A stretch of DNA of 5,828 nt, taken from Bacteroidota bacterium. GTDB lineage: Bacteria; Bacteroidota; Bacteroidia; Chitinophagales; Chitinophagaceae. Where the stretch lies: contig JAEZCV010000181.1 of assembly GCA_023429985.1 (NCBI GenBank), positions 1 to 5,828 of the forward strand, read 5' to 3'. The notes beneath the pieces were generated by a model that did no database searches, had not been told where the DNA came from, and worked only from the letters and a program-made list of their open reading frames with translations. The position numbers and the translations under genes were made by a program. Every line of letters starts with the position of its first letter. The first letter of the stretch is position 1. Positions 4,871 to 5,828 of this stretch are shown here, piece by piece.

Positions 4871-5629
4871 ATGGAACAGGAAAAAATCAAACCCAAGAAA
4901 CAACCCGCCGAACCTATTATTCCCAGGAAAGAACATGTTTACCTGGAAGGTCCCAAAAGCAGGACCTATGAATTAAAATTTGCCTGGAAAGTATTTCGTG
5001 AGTTGATCTCATCTATTCGCTCGCTGCATTTTGTTGGGCCCTGCATTACGGTTTTCGGCTCCGCGCGTTATAAAAGTGATCATAAATATTATCAATGTGC
5101 CGAGGAATTTGGAAAACGCATTGCTCAAATGGGTTTCACCACCATGACGGGTGGTGGTCCCGGCATCATGGAAGCAGCCAATAAAGGGGCTTATGAAAAT
5201 AATGGTATGTCGGTGGGATGTAATATTCGTCTTCCTTTTGAACAGGCGCATAATAAATACATGCATAAATGGATGACGTTTGAATATTTCTTTACCAGGA
5301 AAACCATCCTTATCAAATATTCCTATGCCTTCATCATCATGCCCGGAGGATTTGGCACCATGGATGAATTATTTGAAACACTTACCCTTATTCAAACTAA
5401 AACCATTCACGGCTTTCCAATTGTTTTATTTGGAAAGGATTTTTATAAGGAACTGATAGAAATGATGCAGGTAATGCTGGAAGAAGGTACCATTGCCAAA
5501 GAAGATCTCGACCTTGTTTTAATTACCGACGATGTAAGCGAAGCTATGGATCACATTGCAAAATATATAACCTCGAATTATAAAATTAAACCCAGGAAAA
5601 AACTCTGGTGGTTGTTTGAAAAAAGATAA
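4871..5629 (+). CDS. LOG-family (TIGR00730) Rossmann-fold protein
   Basis: Member of the LOG / lysine-decarboxylase-like family, which in characterised members hydrolyses the N-glycosidic bond of nucleoside 5'-monophosphates (cytokinin riboside monophosphate or AMP-type substrates). Earlier 'lysine decarboxylase' labels for the family are misnomers. Of 252 residues, about 1-50 form a charged N-terminal extension rich in Lys and Pro. The Rossmann core follows: ITVFGSARY (59-67), MTGGGPGIMEAANKGA (92-107), the conserved RK pair (143-144) and the signature PGGFGTMDELFE (158-169) with catalytic Glu166. The FGSAR and SVGCNIRLPFEQ segments are typical of the longer bacterial branch. No signal peptide; cytoplasmic. 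It is followed 6 bases later by a secreted glycosidase-like gene. The true substrate cannot be read from the sequence. Confidence 0.93.
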   Translation: MEQEKIKPKKQPAEPIIPRKEHVYLEGPKSRTYELKFAWKVFRELISSIRSLHFVGPCITVFGSARYKSDHKYYQCAEEFGKRIAQMGFTTMTGGGPGIMEAANKGAYENNGMSVGCNIRLPFEQAHNKYMHKWMTFEYFFTRKTILIKYSYAFIIMPGGFGTMDELFETLTLIQTKTIHGFPIVLFGKDFYKELIEMMQVMLEEGTIAKEDLDLVLITDDVSEAMDHIAKYITSNYKIKPRKKLWWLFEKR

Positions 5630-5635
5630 ATCATC

Positions 5636-5828
5636 ATGAAGCAACTTTTTCTCCTTGCTATGAGCCTTAATTTTTTTAACTCCCATGCACAAAACCTGGA
5701 AATGGAATCTCCGGACGGGAAATCAAAACTCCAAATTGTTTTTACCGATGCAGGGCAACTCTTGTATTCAATTCAGTTCAAAGAAAATATTATTATTCTG
5801 CCCTCATCACTTGGAATGGTTTTTAAAG
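5636..5828 (+). CDS. Secreted GH97-like glycoside hydrolase, N-terminal fragment (cut by window edge)
   Basis: The frame starts at ATG 5636 and remains open to the window end, giving 64 residues. The N-terminus MKQLFLLAMSLNFFNSHAQ is a signal peptide with likely cleavage near SHA-Q, so the product goes to the periplasm or beyond. The mature start (LEMESPDGKSKLQIVF, then LLYSIQFKENIIILPSSLGM) matches the beta-strand pattern of the GH97 N-terminal domain: SPDGK..., a 'YSI.FK' strand, then 'PS.LG'. GH97 enzymes such as SusB are alpha-glucosidases or alpha-galactosidases of Bacteroidota polysaccharide use. The gene begins 6 bases after the LOG stop without a clear own promoter, so cotranscription is likely. 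Catalytic residues lie outside the window, so subtype is unknown. Confidence 0.75.
   Translation, partial: MKQLFLLAMSLNFFNSHAQNLEMESPDGKSKLQIVFTDAGQLLYSIQFKENIIILPSSLGMVFK

Overview
The window looks like a housekeeping stretch of a Bacteroidota chromosome, most likely from the Chitinophagaceae or a close relative. This rests on four observations. Start codons lack Shine-Dalgarno sequences. Matches to the Bacteroidota promoter element TAnnTTTG lie just upstream of several starts. The gene content includes ribosomal protein THX, a DUF4286 protein and a GH97-type glycoside hydrolase. An ATTCACC tandem repeat is also present. The family-level placement is inference.

Layout: bases 1-509 carry no convincing gene. 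They hold a perfect hairpin (25-55), several further inverted repeats, a five-copy 7-bp tandem repeat (437-471) and a candidate promoter. The plus strand then carries pyrH (UMP kinase, 510-1223), an unrecognised membrane-anchored coiled-coil protein (1296-2210) and pdxH (pyridoxamine 5'-phosphate oxidase, 2226-2870). pdxH has its own TAnnTTTG element placed so close to its ATG that a leaderless mRNA is predicted.

A compact hairpin (2871-2904) separates pdxH from two convergent minus-strand genes. One is a 39-codon gene for ribosomal protein THX (2906-3025). The other is an HU-family DNA-binding protein (3135-3404) with a well-formed promoter and its own terminator. After a short gene-free gap comes a second minus-strand unit: an exonuclease III/AP endonuclease gene (4014-4787), followed 5 bases later by a DUF4286 gene (3697-4008).

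An 83-bp divergent promoter region leads into a plus-strand pair. The first is a LOG-family (TIGR00730) Rossmann protein (4871-5629). Six bases after it starts a secreted protein that is cut by the window edge and resembles the N-terminus of GH97 alpha-glycosidases.

The genes cover pyrimidine nucleotide supply (PyrH), PLP cofactor synthesis (PdxH), the ribosome (THX), chromosome structure (HU), DNA repair (Xth) and probably nucleotide or carbohydrate metabolism (LOG, GH97). I see no mobile element, CRISPR array, defence cluster or other obviously new system. The most interesting unknowns are the coiled-coil protein between pyrH and pdxH, the DUF4286 gene coupled to the AP endonuclease, and the structured, repeat-bearing leader region.
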